Shown piece by piece: positions 25,441-35,638 of a DNA stretch of 64,000 nucleotides; the stretch's first letter is position 1; every line of letters begins with the position of its first letter. Below the pieces are notes generated by a model. That model was not told the DNA's origin. It saw only the letters and a list, made by a program, of their open reading frames with translations, and ran no database searches. This DNA comes from Bacteroidaceae bacterium (GTDB lineage Bacteria; Bacteroidota; Bacteroidia; Bacteroidales; Bacteroidaceae), in assembly GCA_017442185.1 (NCBI GenBank), contig JAFSAT010000044.1:22798-86797 (forward strand), written 5' to 3'. The translations under genes were made by a program, and so were the position numbers.

Positions 25441-28380
25441 ATGAGTAAAAGAAAACTTCTTTTGTTTATCTTTCTTGGGGCGGCAATGCAAGTGCTGTTT
25501 GCGCAAGATTTTATTGTGCGTGGCCGTGTATTATCCGGGGAAGATAAAGAACCGATGCTTGGGCTTGCAATACTTCAGGAGGGTACCATGAACGGTACAT
25601 CCACAGGTGTCGACGGCAGTTATATGATTGAGATTAAAGGTGTCGACGAGGCTACATTGGTCTTTTCGTATATGGGATATGTTACGCAACGTTTCAAAGT
25701 CAATGCCTCCACAAAGAAACTTGATGTAGTGATGCAGCCGCAGGTCTCTGAGATTGACGAGGTGGTGGTGGTTGCCTACGGTGTGCGTAAAAAGGGTACA
25801 ATTGCAGGTTCTGTTTCTACGGTAAAATCCGAAGAGATTGAGAATGTTCCCACTGCGGGGTTCGATCAGGCGTTGCAGGGACATACACCGGGAATGAGTG
25901 TCATCTCCTCTTCGGGCGAGCCAAGCAAGGCTGCGGTGTTTCAGATACGCGGAACAAATTCCATAAATTCGGGCACAGCTCCCCTTTTTATTCTCGACGG
26001 AGTACCAATCAGCTCCTCTGATTTTAATACCATCAGTCCGAGTGATATTGAATCTGTCAATATACTGAAAGATGCGTCGTCTACCTCTATATATGGTGCT
26101 CGTGCCGCTAACGGAGTGGTGGTCATAACCACTAAACGCGGAACGGCAACAGACAAGGTAAACGTAACGTTCCGCTCTCAGCAAGGCTTTTCAAATTTGG
26201 CACACGGAAATTGGAACTTAATGAATACCAAAGAGCGCATTATGTTCGAGAAAGAGCTTGGCCTCGACAAAGGGAAAGATTACGAACTGTTAAGTCTCAC
26301 CGATGTTAATTGGATGGAAGCGGTTTTTAATGACCATGCAAATTTACAAAACTACGACCTGTCACTTAATTACGCATCCCAAAAGTTAAACTATTTTGTC
26401 TCGGGCAGCTTCTTCGACCAGGATGGTATTGCGCAAGGTTCCACCTTCAAACGTTATAATATGCGTGCTAATGCAGATGTGCGAGCTGCCGACCGGTTGA
26501 AAGTGGGTACAAATTCCATGATAGCCTACGAAGAGGTTGAACAGGCCGATGATGGTGAATATGCACTCTACACTCCAATCTCGGCATGTCGTTTCATGCT
26601 TCCCTATTGGAATCCCTATCGCGAAGATGGAAGTGTTGCAACATCTGCCGATGGCAGTTGGCCGGGCACATCTCACAATCCCATTGAGTGGATGAACAAT
26701 AATCCGCTGAAGAACAAGAAGTATAAGGCTCTTACGGTACTATATGCCGAACTATCTCCTGTGAAAAATCTTATCATACGCTCGCAGTTGGGTGTCGACT
26801 ATACGCACTCCACAGCCGACATGAAGTCATTCCCGAGTTTTGTGGGTAACAACGGTGTGGGCACTGCCGGACGCAGTTCTTATGATGCAGTGAATCTTAC
26901 AATCACCAACACTCTCAATTATATGTTTAATGTGGACAAGGTACACCATTTTAATTTTATGTTGGGTCAAGAGGGAGTGGATTATCGTTCCGAGGGGTTT
27001 CAGGTTGTGACACGTGGACAGAATAACGATGCTTTTGCGTCGCTTGCATCAGGAACAAGAGCCTCATCGTGGGCCAATACACATTCGAGCTACGGTTTCC
27101 TATCGTTCTTCGGACGAGGTGAATATAACTACAAAGAACTATATTATGCCGACTTCTCGCTACGCAGCGATGCTTCGTCTCGTTTCGGAAAGCAAGGGCG
27201 TTGGGCAACTTTTTGGTCGGTTGGTTTTATGTGGAATTTTCGCAATGCGGCCTTTATGGAGCATCATAGAAATTGGCTTACCAATGCGCAGTTGGCACTC
27301 AGCACAGGAACATCGGGAAATTCCTCTATCCCCGACTACGACCATTTTGCACTTGTGGGCAGCGGAGCCAATTATATGGGCAGTGCCGGAATTGCTCCAA
27401 TAAGCCAAGGAAACGATAAGTTGGGCTGGGAACAACTGTGGTCGAGCAATATTGCATTGCATCTTGGTTTTTTTCATCGGATAAATCTTGACATCGAACT
27501 ATACAACAAGCAAACAACCAATATGCTGATGCTTGTTCCGCAATCCTATGTGAATAACGGATTCGGCACACGATGGGACAATGTGGGTGAAATGGTTAAT
27601 CGCGGATTTGAATTTGCGCTCGACGCCGATATTGTTCGTACTAAGGATTTTGCATGGAACATCAGTGCAAATGTATCATACAATTATAATGAGATAACCG
27701 AACTGTACGGCGGTCTCGACGAATATGAAATTTCAAACACCTCAACAAAGTTGGTAGTGGGACACTCAGTAGGAGAATTCTTCATCAACCGTTACGCAGG
27801 TGTGAATCCGGCCAACGGCGATGCTCTGTGGTACACAAAAGAGGGTGAAATAACAAACATATACAACGAGGCCGACAAGGTAATGGTCGGCAAAGATTAT
27901 ATTGCCCCTTGGCAAGGTGGCTTTGGAACCACACTGTCGTGGAAAGGAATAACACTCTCGGCACATTTCAGTTGGGTGGCCGACCGTTGGATGTTCAACA
28001 ACGACCGATTCTTTGAAGAGAGCAACGGACTCTACTCCTCGGCTTACAATCAGTCGAAGCGTCTGCTGTATGACAGATGGAAACAACCCGGCGACGTTAC
28101 CGATATTCCTCGTTACGGCGTCACACCTCAGATGGATTCTCGTTTTCTTGAAGATGCCTCCTTTCTGCGCCTCAAGAATGTGTCGCTCGGCTACAACTTC
28201 CTCGAGTCGCTTCTTGCAAAGACAAAAATCCTTGAGCGGGCCAAAATATATGTGCAGGCACAAAACTTGTTCACCTGGACAAAATTCAGCGGAATCGACC
28301 CCGAGTCGCCGGCTAATGTCTACAAGGCGCAATATCCTATGTCACGCCAATTTACCTGCGGCGTAGAGCTTACTTTCTAA
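25441..28380 (+). CDS. SusC/RagA-family TonB-linked outer-membrane transporter
   Basis: 979-residue outer-membrane importer that works with the SusD lipoprotein next to it, which caps the barrel. Signal peptide (about 1-21), CarboxypepD_reg-like domain (about 23-105, 'FIVRGRVLSGEDKEPMLGLA'), the family-defining segment 'EIDEVVVVAYGVRKKGTIAGS' (about 101-121), plug domain with 'GTAPLFILDGVPIS' and 'ILKDASSTSIYGARAANG' (about 178-228), then a long barrel ending '...FTCGVELTF'. Length is on the short side for SusC, and no STN domain is present, so it is probably not coupled to an anti-sigma factor. It is the first gene of a nine-gene cluster without glycoside hydrolases; a protein or peptide ligand is inferred. 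Confidence 0.95.
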   Translation: MSKRKLLLFIFLGAAMQVLFAQDFIVRGRVLSGEDKEPMLGLAILQEGTMNGTSTGVDGSYMIEIKGVDEATLVFSYMGYVTQRFKVNASTKKLDVVMQPQVSEIDEVVVVAYGVRKKGTIAGSVSTVKSEEIENVPTAGFDQALQGHTPGMSVISSSGEPSKAAVFQIRGTNSINSGTAPLFILDGVPISSSDFNTISPSDIESVNILKDASSTSIYGARAANGVVVITTKRGTATDKVNVTFRSQQGFSNLAHGNWNLMNTKERIMFEKELGLDKGKDYELLSLTDVNWMEAVFNDHANLQNYDLSLNYASQKLNYFVSGSFFDQDGIAQGSTFKRYNMRANADVRAADRLKVGTNSMIAYEEVEQADDGEYALYTPISACRFMLPYWNPYREDGSVATSADGSWPGTSHNPIEWMNNNPLKNKKYKALTVLYAELSPVKNLIIRSQLGVDYTHSTADMKSFPSFVGNNGVGTAGRSSYDAVNLTITNTLNYMFNVDKVHHFNFMLGQEGVDYRSEGFQVVTRGQNNDAFASLASGTRASSWANTHSSYGFLSFFGRGEYNYKELYYADFSLRSDASSRFGKQGRWATFWSVGFMWNFRNAAFMEHHRNWLTNAQLALSTGTSGNSSIPDYDHFALVGSGANYMGSAGIAPISQGNDKLGWEQLWSSNIALHLGFFHRINLDIELYNKQTTNMLMLVPQSYVNNGFGTRWDNVGEMVNRGFEFALDADIVRTKDFAWNISANVSYNYNEITELYGGLDEYEISNTSTKLVVGHSVGEFFINRYAGVNPANGDALWYTKEGEITNIYNEADKVMVGKDYIAPWQGGFGTTLSWKGITLSAHFSWVADRWMFNNDRFFEESNGLYSSAYNQSKRLLYDRWKQPGDVTDIPRYGVTPQMDSRFLEDASFLRLKNVSLGYNFLESLLAKTKILERAKIYVQAQNLFTWTKFSGIDPESPANVYKAQYPMSRQFTCGVELTF

Positions 28381-28394
28381 ATAAAACAAAACTT

Positions 28395-29924
28395 ATGAAG
28401 AATATAAAAAGTTACATATTGCTGCTTGCAACAGCCATCAGCGTGTCGTCGTGTCTCGATAAATATCCCGAGGATGCGGTGCTCGAAGATGAGGCAATCA
28501 CCACAGTGGAGCAGGCCGACCAGGCAGTCATCGGTATATACTCGGCATTTTTAAGTCCTGCACTTTACAGTGGTTATCTCACTTTACTTCCCGACCTTCA
28601 GTGCGACCTTGCCTATGCCGTGAATGGATACACAAACACCTATGGTGATATTTGGCGTTGGGATATTCTGGCTACAAATGCACAGATAGAGGCTGTTTAT
28701 GGCGCTTTATACGATGTTATAGGCAGGTGCAATTTTCTGCTCGACAATGCAGCGGAACTGCAAAAAAAACTTACCGACGATAATGCCCTCGATCGTCTCG
28801 ACCAATATTGCGGCGAGGCTTATTTTGCCAGAGCTTTGGCATATAGCGAACTTATAAAACTCTTTTGTAAAAGCTACGAGGGGAGAGAAGAGGCTGAAAA
28901 CGAACTCGGAGTGGTACTCACCGAACACTATTATACCGTTCCCGAGATTAAACGTTCAAGTCTTGAGGAGTCCTATGCTCTTGTAATCTCCGATATAGAC
29001 CGTGCTGCCGAGCTTCTTGCGCTTGGCGACGATTATAACCCCGCGCTTGACGGAACAATATACAACAGCACCTATTTCAACGAATATACGGCATACGCTT
29101 TGCGTGCACGTGTGGCATTATATATGAAAGATTATGATGCGGCAATAAAATATGCTTCCAAAGTAATTGACAGCGGTTTCTATTTACTCTCAAGTGCAAA
29201 TACAGAATACTCGGGCGGCCTTAGCTACTACCAATATATGTGGGCAAGCGACAATTCCACAGAGATTATATGGAAAGTGGGATTCACAAGTACCAATTAT
29301 GGCGGTGCATTGGGTACAATATTCTTTAACTACGATTATAGTTCATTCAAGCCCGATTATGTTCCGGCACAGTGGGTGCTCGACCTTTACGATGCTTACG
29401 ATATGCGCTATTCGGCCTTTTTCCAAGAATACACCACAGGCTACAGTCATGGTCTTACATGGCCACTGCTTGTCAAATATTGGGGAAACACCGACCTTTA
29501 TAGTGCAGCGCAACTGCTCAATGTGTCTATGCCCAAGGTGTTTCGTTTGTCGGAACTGTATCTGATACGTGCCGAGGCTCACTGTTGCAAGGCCGTTCCC
29601 GACTATTCGGCAGCCTCAAAGGATATTTCAAAGTTACGTATGGCACGTTATTACAATTATGGAGGCTCCACACCCATGAATGTGTCGAACGCCATGCAGA
29701 TAATTGAAGAAGAACGCATCAAGGAGCTATATATGGAGGGTTTTCGTCTTGCCGACCTGAAACGTTGGCACAAGGGCTTTGAACGTACTCCGCAAAGCCA
29801 GTCGCTTGCCGGTGGCAGCAGTCTTAAGGTAGATGCCGACAATCCTCTTTTTGTGTGGCCTATTCCCCGCCACGAACTTGAAGCACCGGGTGCCGACATC
29901 GAACCAAACGAAAGCAACAAGTGA
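28395..29924 (+). CDS. SusD/RagB-family surface lipoprotein
   Basis: 509-residue ligand-binding partner of the preceding SusC. Lipoprotein signal with acylated Cys in 'ISVSSCLDKYPED' (about Cys20). Typical SusD features: the early 'TTVEQADQAVIGIYSAF', TPR-like helices, 'CGEAYFARALAYSELIKLFC' (about 139-158), and the C-terminal 'IIEEERIKELYMEGFRLADLKRW' block (about 437-459) followed by the 'VWPIPRHEL' ending common to RagB/SusD. Starts 14 bases after susC, certainly cotranscribed. Confidence 0.95.
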   Translation: MKNIKSYILLLATAISVSSCLDKYPEDAVLEDEAITTVEQADQAVIGIYSAFLSPALYSGYLTLLPDLQCDLAYAVNGYTNTYGDIWRWDILATNAQIEAVYGALYDVIGRCNFLLDNAAELQKKLTDDNALDRLDQYCGEAYFARALAYSELIKLFCKSYEGREEAENELGVVLTEHYYTVPEIKRSSLEESYALVISDIDRAAELLALGDDYNPALDGTIYNSTYFNEYTAYALRARVALYMKDYDAAIKYASKVIDSGFYLLSSANTEYSGGLSYYQYMWASDNSTEIIWKVGFTSTNYGGALGTIFFNYDYSSFKPDYVPAQWVLDLYDAYDMRYSAFFQEYTTGYSHGLTWPLLVKYWGNTDLYSAAQLLNVSMPKVFRLSELYLIRAEAHCCKAVPDYSAASKDISKLRMARYYNYGGSTPMNVSNAMQIIEEERIKELYMEGFRLADLKRWHKGFERTPQSQSLAGGSSLKVDADNPLFVWPIPRHELEAPGADIEPNESNK

Positions 29925-29967
29925 AACAGAAACGCAAATAATAAATTAAACAGGCCTCTTATATACA

Positions 29968-30864
29968 ATGAGAAAGATACTTACAACACTCAGTGTAGTC
30001 ACAGCAATACTTATTTCAGTAGCTGCATGTGACGAGGAGTATACAACATACAACGGCCCCGACTACATGATGTTCTCAGACACCATTTATGTGTTGCCCG
30101 TACAAAACAGCCAAGAGATATTCGATATTCCCGTGGTTGCAACGCAAACATGCAACTACGACCGCACCGTGGCAGTAGAGATTGTAGACGCACAGAGCAA
30201 TGCCATAGAAGGCAAACACTACGTGATAGAGTCGAATACCGTAACCATTAAGGCCGGAGAGCGTGTGGCCAATGTCTCTGTACGCGGAGTGTATGAGAAT
30301 ATAAGCGTTTACGACTCTTTGGGCTTTTCATTGCGTCTACTTGTAGAGGAAGATGCAAAATGGGAACTTTATGGCGACAATGCAAAAGTGTTATTGCAAA
30401 AGGCTTGTCCATTCGACATAAATGCTTTCACCGGATATTGTGTGGTGACATCCACTTATATTATGAATTATATGACAAACATCGACATGAGGCTTGTCAG
30501 TTCCGAGGTCGACCCGGAGAATGAAAATACAATAATCATACGAGATTATTTTTATGACGGATATGATGTGAGAATAAAGTTCGAGACAGATGATATTCTG
30601 AATCCTTTGATAAGTTTCGACGAACAAGCATTCGGCCCCACATCTGAGGCATTTAATACTCTTTATGGCGATGGGGTGATACACATGTATCAGCCTGCGG
30701 CTTATACATCTTATTACAGCAGTTGCGAGAAATTCATCTTCCAATATATGACACTTTATGTTCCGGGTATGCCTGCCGACGCTAACACCGTAGGCACGTT
30801 CATAAATGCCGTAGAGTGGATAAGCGACGATGAAGCCGAAAAACTTATGCGCGAAGGATATTGA
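29968..30864 (+). CDS. Surface lipoprotein of DUF4843/DUF4984-like type
   Basis: 298 residues. Lipoprotein signal 'TAILISVAACDEEYTTY' with Cys about 21 followed by Asp-Glu-Glu. An N-terminal beta domain (about 30-145, with 'EIFDIPVVATQTCNYDRTVAVEI' and 'EGKHYVI') looks like DUF4843, a Calx-beta-like fold common after SusD; a second domain begins at 'KACPFDINAFTGYCVVTST' (about 146-161), as in DUF4984. These proteins are accessory binding lipoproteins of SusCD loci; no ligand is established. Assignment to the two DUFs is from remembered sequence patterns. 43 bases after susD. Confidence 0.7.
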   Translation: MRKILTTLSVVTAILISVAACDEEYTTYNGPDYMMFSDTIYVLPVQNSQEIFDIPVVATQTCNYDRTVAVEIVDAQSNAIEGKHYVIESNTVTIKAGERVANVSVRGVYENISVYDSLGFSLRLLVEEDAKWELYGDNAKVLLQKACPFDINAFTGYCVVTSTYIMNYMTNIDMRLVSSEVDPENENTIIIRDYFYDGYDVRIKFETDDILNPLISFDEQAFGPTSEAFNTLYGDGVIHMYQPAAYTSYYSSCEKFIFQYMTLYVPGMPADANTVGTFINAVEWISDDEAEKLMREGY

Positions 30865-30947
30865 AAATGAATGTTAGCAGAGGACTGTCAAAAAAACAAA
30901 CAGCTTCATAGGGTAATTTTGTGGAAATTTAAACTTACATAAAGGAT

Positions 30948-32843
30948 ATGAGAAAAATCAGTGAATGGCTAATTATGTGCTGTGTCGCATTGTCGATGGC
31001 AACATTTGCAGCCTGCTCCGACGATGATAAAGAGGCAGAGCCGTTGACAAATCTTTTCGATGAGCCGCTAAAGATACGTTGCGAGGCCGGCTCGGTGGTG
31101 CCGTTGGAATTTAATTCTCCCGTTGCATGGCAGGCTGTCTCGGGGGCTATCTGGTGTAGCCTCTCGGTCGATGGCACGAACTTCTCTTACAATGTTTCTG
31201 GTAACGCCGGCAACAGCCGCATCTATATAACGGTGAACACCGATGCACAGATGTTTGAAGAGACAACCTCTCCCATAACCCTTGTGCGCGGCAGTCAGCA
31301 GGAGCATATTGCAACCGTATATCGTTCGGCAAAGGGCTACGAACTTAAACTGATAGATGCCAAAGGTAATGTTTGTGATACAATTCTTATTACCTCTAAA
31401 GGTACGGTGGATTTTTCCGTCGAGGCTAATTTTGATTTTGGCGTATCGGAAAAACCTGTTTGGATTGATGAATTTACTGTAACCACCGATGCCGAAAATC
31501 CTATGAGTAAGAATTTTCGTATGAGTGTAAGTGAAGAGCGTATGCCTTTTCCCGGTTCGGCAACTATTGAATTTATGAACAACGATGGCAGTGTCACGTA
31601 TCCCTATACGATAAACTTTACAGGCATGGAGCCTGATATTGTACGTATCTCAGGTGCAGCTCCTTGGGGTTGGACACTCTCTTCCGACGGTACAATTTTC
31701 AGCAGCACCTCCATCTCGGGCGAAAAATCAGAGTATGACGGCTCTGTTCCCTACACTGTAACAACCCTCAACTACGATTGCCGCTACTTATGCTTTGAAT
31801 TGCATGACAGCACACTGCAATTTATGCAGCCGACCGATAGCTGGATTAAAGTCGCCACAGACCGAGCCGATGCTTCAAAAGTGTTTGTGAGTGGAGAACC
31901 TTATCCTGCCGAAACAGAGGGCGAGCGCACAGGTTATATATTTGCAGTACCTGCCGCATCATACGATGATTTTATGGCAATGTTCAACAGCGTAAACAAT
32001 CTCTCGTTCATCGACTCTACTTACAACAACGTATTGATGGAGATAACACAGATAAGTGATTATGTCGACTTAAGCAAAGGCTTTACCATAATAAATAATA
32101 TGGCCGAGACGATTGAGTGTTTCCCCGAGAGCGATACACTGTATACAAGAATGCTTAAAGAAAAATACAATCTCGATGAGGTGTTCGCCGTGTCGGTAGA
32201 TGCCGGTAATCGTATAAATGCCTTCACTCATCTTACCGACAGACATTGGGAGGGATGGAACAGTGACAACACTCTTATAACAGATGCCGAGGGCAACGAA
32301 ATAGAGAAATCGTCTGTGGGCTTTGAAGTTGCAATGGATGCAAGTGATAATTATTACTTCTCGTTAACCGCATCAAGCAAACCTATGATAATAATATTGC
32401 GCGGTGTCGACGGTAAATATCTGAAAGCTCTTGTGGTAAAGTCGGGTATAACACTCGACTCCGGAACAGGATTTGTTGTAAAATATAAGATGATTGAAGA
32501 TGTTGAATGTACTCTTGAAACAGACATGGAGCTTGCTGCCGCCATCATAGAGCGTCACGGAACAAGAGAGATTTATTCTGTGACGACAAGAGTAGGGCGT
32601 ACATTACAGATGTTCCCTCACCTCACCGATGAAGAGTGGGGCGGAGGCAATTATGGCAGCACATTGGTATTTGACACAGATGGAAACGAAATGGACCTTG
32701 CAGATGTGAATTTAGAGGTGGCAATGGATAGCGAAGATAACTATTATGTCAGTTCAATGGTCAAGAAGAAACCCTATCTGCTTGTATTTGTGGGCCTTGA
32801 TGGAAAGAATATAAAAGCCATTGTAATAAAACCCCAAAGTTGA
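30948..32843 (+). CDS. Surface lipoprotein (DUF5003-like) with duplicated C-terminal domain
   Basis: 631 residues. Lipobox 'MATFAACSDDDKEAE' (Cys about 23) followed by an acidic surface-export-type signal. Residues about 40-230 form beta-sandwich domains resembling DUF5003/BACON-type modules ('VVPLEFNSPVAWQAVSGAIWCSL'). The last 230 residues contain a clear internal repeat: 'DRHWEGWNSDNTLITDAEG' to 'GVDGKYLKALVVKSG' and 'DEEWGGGNYGSTLVFDTDG' to 'GLDGKNIKAIVIKPQS', each about 80 residues with 'VAMDxxDNYY' in the middle. Function unknown; position in the SusCD operon argues for ligand binding at the cell surface. Confidence 0.6.
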   Translation: MRKISEWLIMCCVALSMATFAACSDDDKEAEPLTNLFDEPLKIRCEAGSVVPLEFNSPVAWQAVSGAIWCSLSVDGTNFSYNVSGNAGNSRIYITVNTDAQMFEETTSPITLVRGSQQEHIATVYRSAKGYELKLIDAKGNVCDTILITSKGTVDFSVEANFDFGVSEKPVWIDEFTVTTDAENPMSKNFRMSVSEERMPFPGSATIEFMNNDGSVTYPYTINFTGMEPDIVRISGAAPWGWTLSSDGTIFSSTSISGEKSEYDGSVPYTVTTLNYDCRYLCFELHDSTLQFMQPTDSWIKVATDRADASKVFVSGEPYPAETEGERTGYIFAVPAASYDDFMAMFNSVNNLSFIDSTYNNVLMEITQISDYVDLSKGFTIINNMAETIECFPESDTLYTRMLKEKYNLDEVFAVSVDAGNRINAFTHLTDRHWEGWNSDNTLITDAEGNEIEKSSVGFEVAMDASDNYYFSLTASSKPMIIILRGVDGKYLKALVVKSGITLDSGTGFVVKYKMIEDVECTLETDMELAAAIIERHGTREIYSVTTRVGRTLQMFPHLTDEEWGGGNYGSTLVFDTDGNEMDLADVNLEVAMDSEDNYYVSSMVKKKPYLLVFVGLDGKNIKAIVIKPQS

Positions 32844-32981
32844 GGATTTGAAAAACAAACAGTTTATAATAATAAGATGCAGTTCAATATATGTTATTTG
32901 GCTTTTACAGAGCAGAAACAGACGAGAGACATATAACACAGCTTCTTGAAAATAATTCTAATAGAAAAAACAACTTCTAAG

Positions 32982-35627
32982 ATGGAATGTAAATTAAAAT
33001 ATCTTTTTCTGAGTGTTGTTGCACTGCTTGTTGCAATGTCAACCGCTTGTTCCGACGATAGCGATGATGCTCCCTACGAGCAATATGGCTATGTTCAGTT
33101 CAAGGTGTGTAAAAAGGCCTCATCTGAAGGTGCCACACGCTCTCTTGACAGGCTTGCCGATGCACATAAGATAAAGGTGGTGATGCTGCATGAGAATGTT
33201 GCAATATCCCAAACATTGGTGCTGGGAGCATACAATGCCGAAAATGCCGAGTATGGCCTGCGCAGCGAGAAACTGCAACTTCTGGCGGGTGAATATACCA
33301 TAATAGGTTATTATTTGTACGATAGTCTCGACAGAATACTTCTCTCGGGAGTGCCTTCGGATAATACATTCTCCGTTATCTCCGGCGGGTTATCTGTAAA
33401 AGAGATTCCCGTGGATGCCACCGAGCGAGGCATGGTATCTTTCCGTCTTGTGAAAGAATTTACAGAAACGCGGGCAGAGCATGGCGAGGCTTATCCTTTT
33501 GCAAATATAAAATTAATAGATATTACGGTGCGCAACACCTTTACAAAGGAGACTACGACCATTCCGGGGGTGAAGGTAGAGTACACCGAGGATTTTAAAT
33601 CAGGTTCGGCTGACGAAACGCTATACCCCGGACAGAATGCCGAGACAGCTTACGGTATGTGCGACACTCTTGTGTGGCTCCCGGCCGGAGAGTATGCAAT
33701 AAGCAGCTACACTACCTATTCCGATAAAAACGGGAAAAATATACTCGAGATTGCAACAGTGGAAAATAGCGAAACTTTTGTCATAAAAGATAATGTCGAG
33801 ACAAAAGATGTAGAGGTTCCTGTCCGTCTCTCTGTAACAGCCGAGTATCTGAAAGATTATCTTGCCTTAAAAGAACTTTGGGAATCCCTTGACGGACACA
33901 ATTGGAGCTATGCAGGCGAGGTTGAGGCTCCCGGTTGCAATTGGAACTTTAATAAAGATATTGATATGTGGGGTTATCAGCCCGGCGTTCAACTGCACAG
34001 CAATGGTCGCGTGGCTGTAATTTCTCTCGATGGAATGGGCGCAAAAGGTAATGTGCCCGACATTATCGGCCAATTTACAGAGCTTGCAATACTCTCTTTC
34101 GGTACGCACTCGGATATGTTGGGCGGACACATATTCGAGAATGTGGAAAATATGACGGAGGGGCAGAGGACTATGATGCGTCACGACTATGAACAAAAAT
34201 TTCTTGCCAGAGATTTTCGTCTGGGTCTCTCCGAGGATTGGCAACGTACCATTGAAGCCGATGCCGATGCCGCGCCCATAGTAAAGAATGCAATATCGTT
34301 GAAAAATATACAATTTGGCGACCTCACCAACGGCATCACAGGTATCTCCAAGGCTGTTATGCGTCTCACGCAACTGCAACAATTTTATATCGCCAACGCT
34401 CCCATCAAGAGCGAAAATTTCTTTGTTGATATAGAACCGGAGTCGCCCTTTTATGCCGAAAAAGATACCCTCTCGTGGGGTAATTTCACAAGCCTCACCG
34501 ACGTTGAGATTTATAACTGTCCCAATCTTACATCGCTGCCTATGGAGATGCTGGCAGCTCTGCCCGAACTTGTGCAGTTGAATGTAGCATGTTGCAAAGG
34601 TATTTCAGGCGAGCAACTTAAGGCCGATTGGGAGGCCCTTATAGATGGTGCGAGTGGCGAGAAATTGCAAATCCTGTATATGGGCTACAATAATCTTGTG
34701 GAATTTCCGGAGTACAGTATGCTCAAGAGGATGAAAAGTCTGGGTATGCTCGATTGTGCAAGTAATAAAATAGAGAGGGTGCATCCCTTTGGCAAAGAGA
34801 TAAACCTTGCGAAAATATATCTCGACAACAACAAGATAACCGAGATTCCCGCCGATGAAGATGGCTATTTCTGTGGCTACTCACAACTTGAGAGCTTCAC
34901 ATGCAGCCATAATAAACTGACACTCTTTCCCGATATTTTCAATGCAAAGTCGGTGTACGTAGGCCAGTCGATAGATTTTTCATATAATGAGATTAGCGGT
35001 TTTGAAAATGGTGAAAATTTCCGAGGAATAAATATCAAACAGATAAACTTGTCGAATAACAGGCTCTCAACCTTCCCCGGTGTGCTGTTTCATAAAAATT
35101 CACCCATAAACTATCTTATATTGGCCGGCAATGGAATGACAGACATTCCTGATGGTTCTCTCGATGGAGGAAACGCATATATGCTCGAAGCGCTCGATTT
35201 AAGCTACAATAAACTATCCGAATTATCAAATGATTTTTATGCTGTCACAATTCCCTATCTCACGGGTATCGACCTAAGCTACAACTGCTTCGATAAATTC
35301 CCGACAGCACCTCTGAGCATATCCTCATTGCAACGCTTCATAATACGCCATCAGCGCGATGCCCAAGGTAATCGCACATTGCGCGAGTGGCCCACCGGGC
35401 TTTATCAGTGTCCTTCGTTGGCATTCTTCCTGATAGGCTCCAACGACCTGCGAAAGATTGAAGATACTCTGTCGCCCTACATCTATTACTTTGAGATTGC
35501 CGACAATCCCAATATCTCAATCGACGTTACAAGTCTTTGTCCATACATAGAGGCCGGAGTATATATGCTCATATATGATAAGACGCAAGATATACGCGGA
35601 TGCAGTAGTTTGAACCTTGAAAATTAA
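32982..35627 (+). CDS. Leucine-rich-repeat surface lipoprotein (DUF4458-like N-terminus)
   Basis: 881 residues from the ATG at 32982 (MECKLKYLFLSVV); an upstream TTG start in frame is rejected because it would bury the signal peptide. Lipobox 'AMSTACSDDSDD' with Cys about 23. Residues about 35-300 carry two related beta domains ('GYVQFKVCKKASSEG', then 'ERGMVSFRLVKEF') of the DUF4458 kind. From about 300 the protein is LRR-like: 'LAILSFGTHSD', 'LTDVEIYNCPNLTSLP', 'LGMLDCASNKIERV', 'LAKIYLDNNKITEIP', 'INLSNNRLSTFP', 'LDLSYNKLSEL', 'IDLSYNCFDKFP'. LRRs of this type bind proteins or peptides. A likely surface receptor or adhesin; ligand unknown. Confidence 0.8.
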   Translation: MECKLKYLFLSVVALLVAMSTACSDDSDDAPYEQYGYVQFKVCKKASSEGATRSLDRLADAHKIKVVMLHENVAISQTLVLGAYNAENAEYGLRSEKLQLLAGEYTIIGYYLYDSLDRILLSGVPSDNTFSVISGGLSVKEIPVDATERGMVSFRLVKEFTETRAEHGEAYPFANIKLIDITVRNTFTKETTTIPGVKVEYTEDFKSGSADETLYPGQNAETAYGMCDTLVWLPAGEYAISSYTTYSDKNGKNILEIATVENSETFVIKDNVETKDVEVPVRLSVTAEYLKDYLALKELWESLDGHNWSYAGEVEAPGCNWNFNKDIDMWGYQPGVQLHSNGRVAVISLDGMGAKGNVPDIIGQFTELAILSFGTHSDMLGGHIFENVENMTEGQRTMMRHDYEQKFLARDFRLGLSEDWQRTIEADADAAPIVKNAISLKNIQFGDLTNGITGISKAVMRLTQLQQFYIANAPIKSENFFVDIEPESPFYAEKDTLSWGNFTSLTDVEIYNCPNLTSLPMEMLAALPELVQLNVACCKGISGEQLKADWEALIDGASGEKLQILYMGYNNLVEFPEYSMLKRMKSLGMLDCASNKIERVHPFGKEINLAKIYLDNNKITEIPADEDGYFCGYSQLESFTCSHNKLTLFPDIFNAKSVYVGQSIDFSYNEISGFENGENFRGINIKQINLSNNRLSTFPGVLFHKNSPINYLILAGNGMTDIPDGSLDGGNAYMLEALDLSYNKLSELSNDFYAVTIPYLTGIDLSYNCFDKFPTAPLSISSLQRFIIRHQRDAQGNRTLREWPTGLYQCPSLAFFLIGSNDLRKIEDTLSPYIYYFEIADNPNISIDVTSLCPYIEAGVYMLIYDKTQDIRGCSSLNLEN

Positions 35628-35638
35628 TTTTTTTTATT

